DNA of 64,000 nt from positions 992,001 to 1,056,000 of the forward strand of contig NZ_AP028929.1 of NCBI RefSeq assembly GCF_041154385.1. The letters run 5' to 3'. Source of the DNA: Streptococcus sp. SN-1. Lineage in GTDB: Bacteria > Bacillota > Bacilli > Lactobacillales > Streptococcaceae. Of the stretch, positions 39,990 through 48,512 are shown in pieces. The translations under genes were made by a program, and so were the position numbers. The notes under the pieces are model-generated. The model saw only the letters and a program-made list of their open reading frames with translations, ran no database searches and was not told the DNA's origin. How positions within the stretch are numbered: position 1 is the first letter of the stretch; the number at the start of each line of letters is the position of its first letter.

Positions 39990-40150
39990 TTCCAGTTTGC
40001 CTTATGTGATTGGCACGCAAGCAACCAACTTCGTTGTTTCATTGCTAAAATTGGAGCCAAAAGTCTCCAATTTTGCCTAGTATCCTTAGCTTCACTAAGG
40101 ATACCTTCATCACTGCGGCAACTGGTTCAGGGCTCACACTGTTCGCCCAT
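39990..40150. repeat. Hairpin-rich spacer inserted between glyQ and glyS
   Basis: Two adjacent perfect 10-bp hairpins (40047-40056 with 40065-40074; 40080-40089 with 40095-40104), plus smaller ones nearby, in a stretch richer in G/C than its surroundings. No ORF with a ribosome site. Looks like a small dispersed palindromic element. Confidence 0.5.
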
Positions 40151-40171
40151 TTTCGTAATTTGTCACTTTCT

Positions 40172-41089
40172 TTATTCTGCGTCTTCTGCTAAGAGTTTAG
40201 CTCTTGTTTCTTCATCTAAAAGTGGGTAACCTAGGCGTTTGCGTTCTGCGACAAAGGTTTTGGCTACGACACGGGCCAGGTTACGGATACGAGCGATATA
40301 GCCCGCGCGCTCCGTTACAGATACGGCACCACGCGCGTCAAGCAGGTTAAAGGTGTGTGAACATTTGAGAACATAGTCATAGGCAGGGTGAACCAAGCCC
40401 TCTTCCAAGGCACGACCAGCTTCTTTTTCGAACTTATCAAAGTTTTCAAGCAACATTTCTTGGTCCGAAATTTCAAATGAGTATTTTGAATGCTCGTACT
40501 CAGGCTGGATAAAGATTTCTCCGTATTTTACACCATCAGCCCATTCGATATCATAGACAGAATCAACCTCTTGGATATAAGAAGCCAAGCGTTCCAAACC
40601 ATAAGTAACTTCAGCAGTCACAGGGCCAGTTGCCAATCCACCGACTTGTTGGAAATAAGTAAACTGAGTAATTTCCATCCCGTCAAGCCAAACTTCCCAA
40701 CCAAGACCAGCTGAACCAGTTGATGGATTTTCCCAGTTATCCTCAACGAAACGAATATCGTGTTCCAATGGATTGATACCCAATTTTTCCAAAGACTCAA
40801 GGTAAAGCTCTTGAATATTTGATGGAGAAGGTTTCATAACTACTTGGAATTGGTGGTGTTGGTAAAGACGGTTAGGGTTTTCCCCGTAGCGACCGTCAGC
40901 AGGACGGCGTGATGGCTCTACATAAGCCGCATTCCATGGCTCAGGACCAATAGCACGAAGGAAAGTGTAAGGACTCATGGTTCCCGCACCTTTTTCATTA
41001 TCATAAGCCTGCATAAGCATACAACCTTGGTCATTCCAAAATTGTTGCAAAGTCAAAATAATTTCTTGAAATGTTAATTTCTTAAACAT
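40172..41089 (-). CDS. glyQ: Glycyl-tRNA synthetase alpha subunit
   Basis: Alpha chain of GlyRS, holding the class II active site that makes glycyl-adenylate. 305 residues; [46 protein letters not shown] is the family start, followed by [28 protein letters not shown] precedes ATG 41089. The first 12 codons and ribosome site are duplicated 174 bases upstream. The gene probably belongs to the T-box transcription unit that starts near 42300. Confidence 0.98.
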   Translation of the reverse strand: MFKKLTFQEIILTLQQFWNDQGCMLMQAYDNEKGAGTMSPYTFLRAIGPEPWNAAYVEPSRRPADGRYGENPNRLYQHHQFQVVMKPSPSNIQELYLESLEKLGINPLEHDIRFVEDNWENPSTGSAGLGWEVWLDGMEITQFTYFQQVGGLATGPVTAEVTYGLERLASYIQEVDSVYDIEWADGVKYGEIFIQPEYEHSKYSFEISDQEMLLENFDKFEKEAGRALEEGLVHPAYDYVLKCSHTFNLLDARGAVSVTERAGYIARIRNLARVVAKTFVAERKRLGYPLLDEETRAKLLAEDAE

Positions 41090-41102
41090 TGTTTACTCCT
41101 TT
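41067..41102 (-). repeat. 36-bp direct repeat, copy at the glyQ start
   Basis: Covers the glyQ ribosome site, start codon and first codons. The second copy is at 41241-41276 with one mismatch. Confidence 0.85.
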
Positions 41103-41240
41103 TTATATAAATTACTTGCGACACGAGTCTGCCTCGTCGATCATACGAGGTAAGACGAGTTAGTACTGCGTCTAGCTCAGGCACTCTAGTGCTGAGTGTG
41201 AGGCAGCCCGACTGTAAGGAGGTCTCTGCCACTGACGCAG
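41103..41240. repeat. Hairpin-rich insert between the two copies of the glyQ start
   Basis: A GC-rich 138-bp block with nested inverted repeats: CCTCGT/ACGAGG (41132-41137 with 41145-41150), CTGCGTC/GACGCAG (41166-41172 with 41234-41240), GGCAG/CTGCC (41203-41207 with 41226-41230). Resembles an inserted palindromic element. Confidence 0.5.
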
Positions 41241-41263
41241 TGAAATGTTAATTTCTTAGACAT
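41186..41263 (-). CDS. 25-codon decoy ORF from the duplicated glyQ start
   Basis: ATG 41263 keeps the glyQ ribosome site (AAAGGAG) and starts MSKKLTFH, copying the GlyQ N-terminus MFKKLTFQ with one change, then runs into the hairpin insert and stops at TAG 41186-41188. It is probably translated because the initiation region is intact, but the peptide is unlikely to have a function of its own. Confidence 0.4.
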   Translation of the reverse strand: MSKKLTFHCVSGRDLLTVGLPHTQH

Positions 41264-41276
41264 TGTTTACTCCTTT
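41241..41276 (-). repeat. 36-bp direct repeat, upstream copy
   Basis: Same sequence as 41067-41102 with one substitution (TTT to TCT in codon 2). Lies just after the metalloprotease-like gene stop. Confidence 0.85.
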
Positions 41277-41281
41277 AGTTT

Positions 41282-42043
41282 TTATATTTCTTTTTCAATT
41301 AATTTCTGCTGAACAAACCAATTCAACAAGGGAAGAGTTTTATCTGTATTTGCCCATAGATGATAAGAATCAAAGACCGCTTGTACACTACCTAGATTTT
41401 CTACCAACTTATCTACTGTCAAAAAACTGCGCCAGTATTCATAAAAAATACTTGCATAGTTCTTATCATAAGTAGAGGAACCAAAATCATTCAATGAATG
41501 CCAACCATACTTCTTCTGAAAAAGTTCTACGAGAGATTGATTACAAATTTTTTCCGCTTGAAATTCCTCTGCTGTCAAGAAATACTTGCGACTAATATAT
41601 TCAACCATCCCCTCTTCGAACCAGATATAAGAGTCATAACCATCAAAATCATCTAAAAAATGCTCCGACCAATGAGCTAACTCATGTCCTACAATCTGTA
41701 AGAGGAAATTTTCAGATAAAGAATGATAGTGACTTTCTATTGCTTGAGTTTGCTGAGAACACTCGTAGTCCATCAACTGATACAAATACAACTCTTTCCA
41801 AACAGCTAAATCAGGCGTCATAACCATTCGTCTATTATTTGTATAGGCTGGAACAGCGCTTTCCCTAATAATCTGTGTAGCAGCATTAAAACTTGACCAA
41901 ATAACGGCTTGCGGTAAATCACAGACTGCAAGTTCATTCTTTAAAAAAGATTGATAATCTTTCAACTTTTCAGTATTTCTTACTACAAAATCACGAAATG
42001 CAGCTAGTTGACTATCGTCTTTTACAAGATAAAGGTTTTCCAC
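41282..42043 (-). CDS. Putative HExxH metalloprotease-like protein behind the glycine T-box
   Basis: A ~253-residue soluble protein without signal peptide. Zinc-protease pattern: GHELAHWSEHF (HExxH) and, 18-25 residues later, WFEEGMVEYISRKYF with Glu residues that could be the third ligand, as in gluzincins. Start set at GTG 42043, directly after AAAGGAG; a GTG at 42061 would add six residues. The gene follows the T-box leader and precedes glyQ, so it should be induced by glycine starvation. I do not recognise the family precisely and the peptidase activity is unproven. Confidence 0.65.
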   Translation of the reverse strand: MENLYLVKDDSQLAAFRDFVVRNTEKLKDYQSFLKNELAVCDLPQAVIWSSFNAATQIIRESAVPAYTNNRRMVMTPDLAVWKELYLYQLMDYECSQQTQAIESHYHSLSENFLLQIVGHELAHWSEHFLDDFDGYDSYIWFEEGMVEYISRKYFLTAEEFQAEKICNQSLVELFQKKYGWHSLNDFGSSTYDKNYASIFYEYWRSFLTVDKLVENLGSVQAVFDSYHLWANTDKTLPLLNWFVQQKLIEKEI

Positions 42044-42075
42044 GTCTCTCCTTTCTTTCACACAATAGACTGAAT

Positions 42076-42290
42076 AAGCAAAAGAACCGCGTCCGACAAT
42101 CCTAGGTTGATTTAACCTAGGGGCGTCAGAAACGCGGTTCCACCCTAATTTATTACTTCATTGTTTTTGAAAATACTACAGAAAGTGCCAGCACTTTATT
42201 TTGCTCTACTTGGCTCCCACTATCCCAAGCTCGCTTGAAGAACGCCATAAGACTTTCTTTCCTGCATACTATTATATCAAAAATCAGAAG
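42076..42290 (-). promoter_or_regulatory. Glycine T-box riboswitch
   Basis: Minus strand: Stem I is closed by AGAAAGT and ACTTTCT. A GGC triplet (42189-42187) just before the 3' arm is the likely specifier (Gly). Then come the T-box core AATTAGGGTGGAACCGCG (42150-42133) and a terminator (42140-42132 with 42092-42084, inner CCTAGGTT/AACCTAGG stem) with a TTTT tail. Uncharged tRNA-Gly would favour read-through into the protease-like gene and glyQS. Confidence 0.9.
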
Positions 42291-42315
42291 AATGTACAAT
42301 TCTTTTTATGATTTT

Positions 42316-43158
42316 CTAGAAATCCATATCATCAACTCGTGGAGCACCCGACTGAACAGCTATCGTTTTTAATGTTTCTAGCTCCTCATGACTCAGTTCA
42401 ATTCCAAAGCAATCAAGATTAGCTTCAATACGAGAAGCTGTGACAGATTTCGGAAGTGGTAAAAATCCTTCTGCTAAGCTCCAGGCCAAGGCTATCTGAG
42501 CAACCGATTTTCCATGATTTGCCGCGATTTCTTGGACTTCCTTACTATCAAATAGTTCTCCCTGACCAAAAGGTCCCCAAGCTTCCAATAAAATTCCTTT
42601 TTCTCGACAGTAATCTACGACTTCCTCTTGATAGACACCTGGAGCCAAACGAACTTGATTGACCGCTGGAAGAATTTTTGCTGTTTCAAGCAAGGCATCC
42701 AAATGATGGGGAAGGAAATTACTAACACCGATAGCACGGATTTTACCTTCTAGGTAAAGATCCTCCATCGCTCTCCAAACTTCTGAATTTCGGATTTTCC
42801 AGTGGTTATTTTCTCTGAGTGGTTTTGGATTTGGCCAATGAATCAAATACAAATCCAAATAATTCAAACCCAGCTTCTCTAAAGACTCTTCAAAAGCCTG
42901 ACGAGCTTGCTCATAGGTGTGGTTTGTATTCCACAATTTACTGGTTACAAAAATTTCCTCACGCGGAACGCCACTATCTTGAATAGCACGACCAACGCTT
43001 TCTTCATTTTTATAAATCGCTGCCGTATCAATATGGCGATAGCCTGCCTTTAAAGCCTCTAGGACAGCTTGGTAGGCAATCTCCCCATTTTCAGCTTTCC
43101 AGGTTCCAAATCCTAGAACTGGAATTGTAACGCCATTATTTAAAGTGTAAGATTTCAT
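42316..43158 (-). CDS. Aldo/keto reductase
   Basis: A 280-residue NADPH-dependent AKR (AKR5-like, 2,5-diketo-D-gluconate reductase group). Signature GYRHIDTAAIYKNEESVGRAI (Asp and Tyr of the tetrad), catalytic Lys in VTSKLW, His in LIHWPNP, and the cofactor motif LPKSVTASRIEANLD. The physiological carbonyl substrate is unknown. AAAGGAAA before ATG. Single gene; it ends just before the T-box leader starts. Confidence 0.94.
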   Translation of the reverse strand: MKSYTLNNGVTIPVLGFGTWKAENGEIAYQAVLEALKAGYRHIDTAAIYKNEESVGRAIQDSGVPREEIFVTSKLWNTNHTYEQARQAFEESLEKLGLNYLDLYLIHWPNPKPLRENNHWKIRNSEVWRAMEDLYLEGKIRAIGVSNFLPHHLDALLETAKILPAVNQVRLAPGVYQEEVVDYCREKGILLEAWGPFGQGELFDSKEVQEIAANHGKSVAQIALAWSLAEGFLPLPKSVTASRIEANLDCFGIELSHEELETLKTIAVQSGAPRVDDMDF

Positions 43159-43234
43159 TATTTTTCCTTTCTATGAGAAGAAAATCCAAAGAGCCAAATT
43201 TTCAAGGAAGACTTTTCTCTTTAGATTTTGTGTA

Positions 43235-44626
43235 TTATTGATTGCGGTCGTAATAGAGTTGGTGAGGTTTAAGACGAGTATCTAACAAATCTGGAATTGT
43301 TACAAAGTCATAACCTTGCCCTTTCAAATAGTCAATAACCTTTGGTAAAGCATTCACTGTTTCAGCATGGATATCATGCATGAGAATAATAGAACCATTC
43401 TTGACTTCACGCTGAATTTCTGTCAAAATAGCTGCTTCATTTTTACTCTTCCAGTCCAGACTATCTACATCCCACATAATAAAACTCAAATCGAGGCTAT
43501 TGCGAATGTCGTCTGTAATGGCTCCATAAGGCGGACGCATAAGTTTAGAGCTAGAACCCAACACTTTAGTTAGCGCATCCTCAGTATCAGTAATTTGTTT
43601 TTTAGCTTCATCAAGGGAAAGTTTTGAAAGCACTGGATGACTCCAACTATGGTTTCCAATAACATGGCCATCCGATTTCATGCGTTTCAAAATCTCTTCA
43701 TTACCAGAAACATTCTTACCTAAAACAAAGAAAGTTGCCTTGATACCATACTTAGAAAGAGTATCTAATGCTTGATTTGTCGTTGCAGGATTTGGTCCAT
43801 CATCAAAAGTCAGGGCCACTACTTTACGATTTTTCTTTTCATAATAGGCCTTATATAGCTCTGCATCCTTATCTAATAAATAAGAGGACTGAATAACTTC
43901 AAAGAAACTAGATACTGGCAAGGCAATCTCGTCTAGATTTTCAACTGTCTGACTTGGATAAAGGATAATCTGACTATCCTTATAATCAAAGTTCCATGCA
44001 GACAAGTCTTGGTCAGAGAAGGCTTTAACAACTTGATCAATCTTTTCTTGCTCCAATTTCTTATCCTGTAAAAAAGAAGTCAGTTCTTTTGTCAGCTTTT
44101 CTTTGGCTTTACTAGCATCTGAAAATAGTTGATCAAGGGTAAAAGGTTTACCATCTTCTGTCAAATGCACTTTCGCTAGACTAGTTTTTTCAGTCTCTTC
44201 AACTTTTGGCGAAGTTAAATCATAGACTTGTTTCATCACACTTCGGTTGACAATCCCTTTTAAAGTCGAATCTTGTTTCTCCGTATAATAAAAAACCAGA
44301 TTTTCCTTGTCTTCCAGATTTTCCTTAATATCCTGTGTCATGATTTCTTTTACAGATGAAATCACTTGCTCCCCTTGGAGAGGATAATAGGCAATTACTT
44401 CTGCTTGTCCCTTACGAAAATGATCCTTCTGATTTCCCTCACTCAATTGATCATCTTTCTCTTTTTTGAGAGATTCAATCCTTTGTTCAAAACTTTGTTT
44501 TGTATATACTTTGTATCCAATCATTGAACCAAGGACACAAATACTTACTGAAAAGATAGCTACTAGGGCTATTAGACTCATTCTTATCTTATCGTGATTC
44601 TCACGCTTTGCTCTACTTTTATCCAT
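43235..44626 (-). CDS. pgdA: Peptidoglycan N-acetylglucosamine deacetylase
   Basis: Removes acetyl groups from peptidoglycan GlcNAc and so protects from lysozyme. 463 residues: short cytosolic start, one membrane anchor (about 16-38, [23 protein letters not shown]), an extracellular linker domain, then the NodB catalytic domain with TFDDGPNP (catalytic Asp and metal Asp), HSWSHP (two metal His), RPPYGA, DVDSLDW and LMHDIH. Matches pneumococcal PgdA in plan. No Shine-Dalgarno; extended -10 exactly six bases before ATG 44626. Confidence 0.95.
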   Translation of the reverse strand: MDKSRAKRENHDKIRMSLIALVAIFSVSICVLGSMIGYKVYTKQSFEQRIESLKKEKDDQLSEGNQKDHFRKGQAEVIAYYPLQGEQVISSVKEIMTQDIKENLEDKENLVFYYTEKQDSTLKGIVNRSVMKQVYDLTSPKVEETEKTSLAKVHLTEDGKPFTLDQLFSDASKAKEKLTKELTSFLQDKKLEQEKIDQVVKAFSDQDLSAWNFDYKDSQIILYPSQTVENLDEIALPVSSFFEVIQSSYLLDKDAELYKAYYEKKNRKVVALTFDDGPNPATTNQALDTLSKYGIKATFFVLGKNVSGNEEILKRMKSDGHVIGNHSWSHPVLSKLSLDEAKKQITDTEDALTKVLGSSSKLMRPPYGAITDDIRNSLDLSFIMWDVDSLDWKSKNEAAILTEIQREVKNGSIILMHDIHAETVNALPKVIDYLKGQGYDFVTIPDLLDTRLKPHQLYYDRNQ

Positions 44627-44632
44627 AAGACC

Positions 44633-44666
44633 ATCATATCAAATTCAAGCTATAATTTCAATGATT
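44633..44666 (-). promoter_or_regulatory. Promoter of pgdA, predicted leaderless
   Basis: Minus strand TTGAAA, 17-bp spacer ending TGA, TATGAT (44638-44633), then six bases and ATG. +1 would be the A of ATG. No ribosome site. Confidence 0.65.
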
Positions 44667-44715
44667 TTGGAGGAAATAGTATATTAAAAAATTTTTCAAA
44701 AAAAATTTTTCAAAG

Positions 44716-45159
44716 TCATTCTTGTAATTCAATTTCTCTAAAAAAATTCAATTGCCATTTTTGTGTTGATTGAGCCGTTGTATTTAAATTTGCGCACCAA
44801 GGCGGATAAAATCGCATGGACATTTTACCTTTGCTGTTTTTTGTCGAGAGAATTTTTTTACGAATAGCAACTTCGTTTGGAATAATAAATAGCCCCTTTT
44901 TATCATTATCGATGACAACTATAATAAGTTCAGTTCCCAAATCTTCATTGGTATAAGGAATGTTCATGTTATTTGTGTCTTTTTTCCAAAAAACTGTAAA
45001 ATATCCTTCTTTTTTCGGTGTTCTTTTTGCTAAGCGGCATCTTTTATATCCTTGCTCATCCTTTATTTTGATAAGAATACCTTCATATTTTTCATTCCAC
45101 TTTTCTTTAATGAACTCAAAATCACCATAAAACTCATATAGGACATCTAGTATTTTCAT
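44716..45159 (-). CDS. MepB-like protein
   Basis: A 147-residue soluble protein resembling the MepB family: YEGILIKIKDEQGYKRCRLAKRTPKKEGYFTVFWKKD, then ELIIVVIDNDKKGLFIIPNEVAIRKKILS and a C-terminal MSMRFYPPWCANLNTTAQSTQKWQ segment. In S. aureus mepB lies beside the mepRA efflux genes but its role is unknown; no such genes are here. GGGAGG before ATG. It stands between pgdA and a ClC gene. Confidence 0.75.
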   Translation of the reverse strand: MKILDVLYEFYGDFEFIKEKWNEKYEGILIKIKDEQGYKRCRLAKRTPKKEGYFTVFWKKDTNNMNIPYTNEDLGTELIIVVIDNDKKGLFIIPNEVAIRKKILSTKNSKGKMSMRFYPPWCANLNTTAQSTQKWQLNFFREIELQE

Positions 45160-45246
45160 TATGATGTTTGTCCTCCCTTATCAAAATCAACAAAATATTC
45201 TTGATATGCGTTTTACATAATAAAAATTATGTAATGAATTTTTAGA

Positions 45247-46797
45247 CTACAACAACAAATCTTTGACTTTCCCAATTTCACTTTTTGGAATAACAAGGTG
45301 AATCATATCACCGAGATACATTCTGGTTGAGCCGTTAACTGTTTGGCTCTTGCCATTATGAACTTGGGTGGTGATGAGTACGTTATGTGGCAAGTTGAGT
45401 TCGTGTACTTGTTTTCCTGCTATTTTATCTGAAACAGGGATTTCAATGAGGGTGACTTCTCCTTCATCTGACGCCTCTTCTGGTAGCATTTTTTCCAACA
45501 TAGCCTCATAAACTGGCGCACCTTTAAGTAAGTCCATGATGATGTAGGCAACTAGGGTTACTAATCCAAGTGGCATAAGGTTGCGAATATCTCCTACCAT
45601 CTCAGTTACGAGTATCATAGCAGTTAAGGGAGCCTTGGATATCGCTCCAAAATAGCCACTCATTCCCAGAATGACAAATATAGGGAATTGCTCCTGACTG
45701 ACAAGTCCAAGATTGACACAAATAACACCAACTAGAGCTCCCAGTAAGGAGCCAAGCGCTAAAATTGGTAGGAAAATTCCTCCTGGAAGGCCACTTCCAT
45801 AACTAATCATGCTCCAAACAAAGCGAATCAAAAAGTACGCTAATAGAACTTGAAAACTAAAATCTTGCTCAGTTAAGGAAAGAACCAGCTGATTTCCACC
45901 ACCAAGGATTTGGGGTAAGAAGATTCCGACTGGTATGATGAGAATAAAAGCTAGAATTGGATAATAAGCTCTATCCAAACGGATTTTTTTACCAATCCAA
46001 TCATAAACTCTGCCGACGTTGAGTACAGCTTTTTCATAGAGAAAACCAGAAAGTCCAAGAAAAACTCCCATAAGGAGGTAAATCCAATACTGATCTAGGG
46101 TCATGAGTGGGATATTGTCTGGCATATCCAGTACGGGTGTTAGGCCAAATATGAGCAGAGAAACAAAGTTTGCTACGAGACTAGCCGCTAGAGTTGAGAC
46201 CCAGAAAAAGCGCGAAAAATGGTGATAGACTTCTTCTACAACAAAGAGAAGTCCTGCAATGGGAGCATTAAATGCAGCGGCTAATCCTGCTGCAGCTCCA
46301 CTCGCAATCAAGGATCGTTCCTCTACTGGACTGGATTTAAGCCACTTGGCAATTCCTTTACCACCGACCGCTCCGAGTTGAATGCTTGGTCCTTCACGCC
46401 CTAGCATAAGGCCACTAGCAATAGCAAGAATTCCTAGAATATATTTTTTCCAAAGAACTCCCCACCAGTTGAGAGTCATCAATCCCTTTAATTCGGCTTC
46501 GACTTGAGGAATTCCTGAGCCTTTGATATCTTTTTCTGACCGAGTTAATTTCGCACTGAGCCAACAAACTATTAAATAAAATAGACCAATGATAAAAAGA
46601 TTGCGCACTAGGTGCGCTTGTTCTTGATAAAGTCCTTGTATCAGGTGGAAGCCTTTTTCAATTAAGAAACGAAAGGATCCAACGATTATCCCAACGACAA
46701 GACCGACAATGATTCCTCGTCCAACTTGGGATAATATGGTGCTTGAGGCAAAGGCAAATTCTTTCTTGGAACTTAGTGTTTCTGACTGTTCCTCCAT
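45247..46797 (-). CDS. ClC family chloride channel/antiporter with TrkA-C domain
   Basis: 516 residues from ATG 46797, six bases after AAGGA; a longer frame from 46857 would run into rnhB. Signature motifs: GSGIPQVEAEL, GREGPSIQLG (with the gating Glu of Cl-/H+ antiporters), AAFNAPIAGLLFVVEE and GLPGGIFLPILALG; about ten helices follow the ClC pattern. The last ~70 residues form a TrkA-C (RCK-C) regulatory domain (VSDKIAGKQVHELNLP). Could export Cl- or F-; the motifs favour ordinary ClC. Third gene of rbgA-rnhB-clc. Confidence 0.93.
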   Translation of the reverse strand: MEEQSETLSSKKEFAFASSTILSQVGRGIIVGLVVGIIVGSFRFLIEKGFHLIQGLYQEQAHLVRNLFIIGLFYLIVCWLSAKLTRSEKDIKGSGIPQVEAELKGLMTLNWWGVLWKKYILGILAIASGLMLGREGPSIQLGAVGGKGIAKWLKSSPVEERSLIASGAAAGLAAAFNAPIAGLLFVVEEVYHHFSRFFWVSTLAASLVANFVSLLIFGLTPVLDMPDNIPLMTLDQYWIYLLMGVFLGLSGFLYEKAVLNVGRVYDWIGKKIRLDRAYYPILAFILIIPVGIFLPQILGGGNQLVLSLTEQDFSFQVLLAYFLIRFVWSMISYGSGLPGGIFLPILALGSLLGALVGVICVNLGLVSQEQFPIFVILGMSGYFGAISKAPLTAMILVTEMVGDIRNLMPLGLVTLVAYIIMDLLKGAPVYEAMLEKMLPEEASDEGEVTLIEIPVSDKIAGKQVHELNLPHNVLITTQVHNGKSQTVNGSTRMYLGDMIHLVIPKSEIGKVKDLLL

Positions 46798-46813
46798 AAT
46801 CATTCCTTCTAAC

Positions 46814-47593
46814 TTAACTTTCTTTTTCTCCTGAAACCAGCGATTTAATGGGTTCAAAGCTGGTTCGGTGAATTGGGGTAACTCCTAGTTTATCCAGTCC
46901 TTCCAGGTGTTTAGCTGTTCCATATCCTGCATTAGTAGCGAAATCATAGCCAGGGAACTGCTGATCGTAGTCCTTCATCAATTCATCACGTGTCACCTTG
47001 GCTACTATAGAAGCTGCTGCAATTGAAAGGGAATTAGCATCTCCTTTGATGATAGATGTTTGTGAAATTGGTAAATCCAGTTTCATGGCATCTATCAAAA
47101 GGTGCTCAGGTTGAGGACTGAGCTGGGAGATTGCTTCCTTCATAGCTAGTTTGGTTGCTTCATAGATATTGACTTGGTCAATGACCTGATTATCCATGAT
47201 ACCAATGCCGATTGACAAGGCTTGATCTTGAACGGCTTGATAAATTTCTAGATGTTTCTTTTTAGGAATTTTCTTGCTGTCGTTGAGACCTTTAATTTTA
47301 CAATTTTGAGGTAAAATAACGGCTGCAGCAACTACTGGCCCAGCCAGAGGACCTCGGCCGACCTCATCAACACCAGCAATTAAGGTCAATCCTTGCTTAT
47401 AAAGTTCTTTTTCATAAGAAAGCATGGATTCCAAGCGCAAATTTTCATCTAATTCAGCTTGAATGGCTTTTTTACGCTTGCTGATTTCCTTTTGAACTCC
47501 AGAACGATTATCCTGCTCGAGTTCTAAAAAAATAGGGTTTTCTAACTCCTTGACCGTAGCAAGGAGTTCTTTGATTTCTTTAATCGTCGCCAT
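46814..47593 (-). CDS. rnhB: Ribonuclease HII
   Basis: Cleaves RNA in RNA-DNA hybrids and single misincorporated ribonucleotides. 259 residues: an N-terminal helical extension (1-65) typical of Firmicutes, then [21 protein letters not shown] (catalytic Asp-Glu), DSKK, and the conserved [14 protein letters not shown] and GYGTAKH. Start overlaps the end of rbgA by 14 bases, a conserved pairing in streptococci. Confidence 0.97.
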   Translation of the reverse strand: MATIKEIKELLATVKELENPIFLELEQDNRSGVQKEISKRKKAIQAELDENLRLESMLSYEKELYKQGLTLIAGVDEVGRGPLAGPVVAAAVILPQNCKIKGLNDSKKIPKKKHLEIYQAVQDQALSIGIGIMDNQVIDQVNIYEATKLAMKEAISQLSPQPEHLLIDAMKLDLPISQTSIIKGDANSLSIAAASIVAKVTRDELMKDYDQQFPGYDFATNAGYGTAKHLEGLDKLGVTPIHRTSFEPIKSLVSGEKES

Positions 47594-48431
47594 CGAGGTC
47601 TTCCAATGTATCTAAGGTATAGTTACCGAGTTTGCCATCGCGGACTTCCTTCACGAAGAGACTGTAAAAGCGGTCATAGTCATCACGGAAACCGAGGGCA
47701 CGGGTCATGTCCATAATAATAACAGGCGCTTCTTCCTCAATTTTCATTCGTTTGAAGCGTTCAGCCAGCTTTTCTGGATAATGTTCTTTGAAATAATTGA
47801 GACCAAAAATAGTTACCTCATCCATAGGAAGCAACTGGTCTTTAATAGCTCCAGTCAAGGCCAACTTAAGCGCAACAGTTTCATCCTCAAACTTAGGCCA
47901 AAGAATCCCCGGTGTGTCTAGGATTTCAAGGTCCTTATTAGTTTTGAGCCATTGTTGTCCCTTGGTAACCCCTGGTTTATTGCCGACAACGGCAATTTTC
48001 TTACCAGCTAAACGGTTCATGAGAGTTGATTTACCAGCATTTGGAATCCCAATAATCATGGTACGCAAGGTTTCAATCTGAATTCCACGTTCTTTTTGGC
48101 GAGCAATCTTATCAGCCATGAGTTTTTTTGCCGCATCTGTTACAACTTTTACAGTCACTTGCTCTTTGGAGTTGATAGCCAGAGTCTGGATTCCTTGTGA
48201 TTCAAAATACTGACGCCATTCTTTGGTCATTGCTGGATCGGCCAAGTCTGCTTTGTTTAAAATCAAGAGTTTTGGTTTGTCACCAACAATTTTTGCCAAC
48301 ATAGGATTTTGACTAGATAGAGGTAAGCGTGCATCCACCAAAATCGTCACAAAATCAACAAATTTTAAATTTTCCTGAACCTGTCGACGTGCTTTAGACA
48401 TGTGACCAGGAAACCATTGAATAGTAGCCAT
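47580..48431 (-). CDS. rbgA: Ribosome biogenesis GTPase A
   Basis: Circularly permuted GTPase (YlqF) needed for late 50S assembly; essential in relatives. 283 residues from ATG 48431 ([17 protein letters not shown], the family start), after GAAAGGA. G4 NKADLAD precedes G1 GIPNAGKST and G3 DTPG, the permuted order. A TTG at 48455 is a worse start. The Tn5252-like segment ends 60-80 bases upstream, so the promoter of rbgA may now be supplied by, or lie within, the element border. Confidence 0.97.
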   Translation of the reverse strand: MATIQWFPGHMSKARRQVQENLKFVDFVTILVDARLPLSSQNPMLAKIVGDKPKLLILNKADLADPAMTKEWRQYFESQGIQTLAINSKEQVTVKVVTDAAKKLMADKIARQKERGIQIETLRTMIIGIPNAGKSTLMNRLAGKKIAVVGNKPGVTKGQQWLKTNKDLEILDTPGILWPKFEDETVALKLALTGAIKDQLLPMDEVTIFGLNYFKEHYPEKLAERFKRMKIEEEAPVIIMDMTRALGFRDDYDRFYSLFVKEVRDGKLGNYTLDTLEDLDGDD

Positions 48432-48491
48432 TGAGTTTTTTTCCTTTCGTAGCAAGGGTTTAGAGCCCCTATTTTATTTTACTATTGTCTA

Positions 48492-48509
48492 AACACCAAG
48501 CGAACACCA
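48492..48509. repeat. Direct repeats next to int, possible integrase arm sites
   Basis: AACACCA twice (48492-48498 and 48503-48509), four bases apart, between the integrase stop and rbgA. Such pairs beside int resemble arm-type sites. The core attachment site was not delimited; no second copy of this border is visible at the other end. Confidence 0.4.
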
Positions 48510-48512
48510 AAA

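Noticed and set aside
39954..40229. 91-codon plus-strand ORF across the glyQ-glyS spacer
   Set aside because: No ribosome site; it runs over palindromes and into the antisense of glyQ.
41263..41475. 70-codon plus-strand ORF
   Set aside because: Antisense to the end of the metalloprotease-like gene, no start signal.
44859..44866. Exact TACGAATA, the ComX (cin) box
   Set aside because: Lies inside the MepB-like coding region on the opposite strand, with no gene start downstream.
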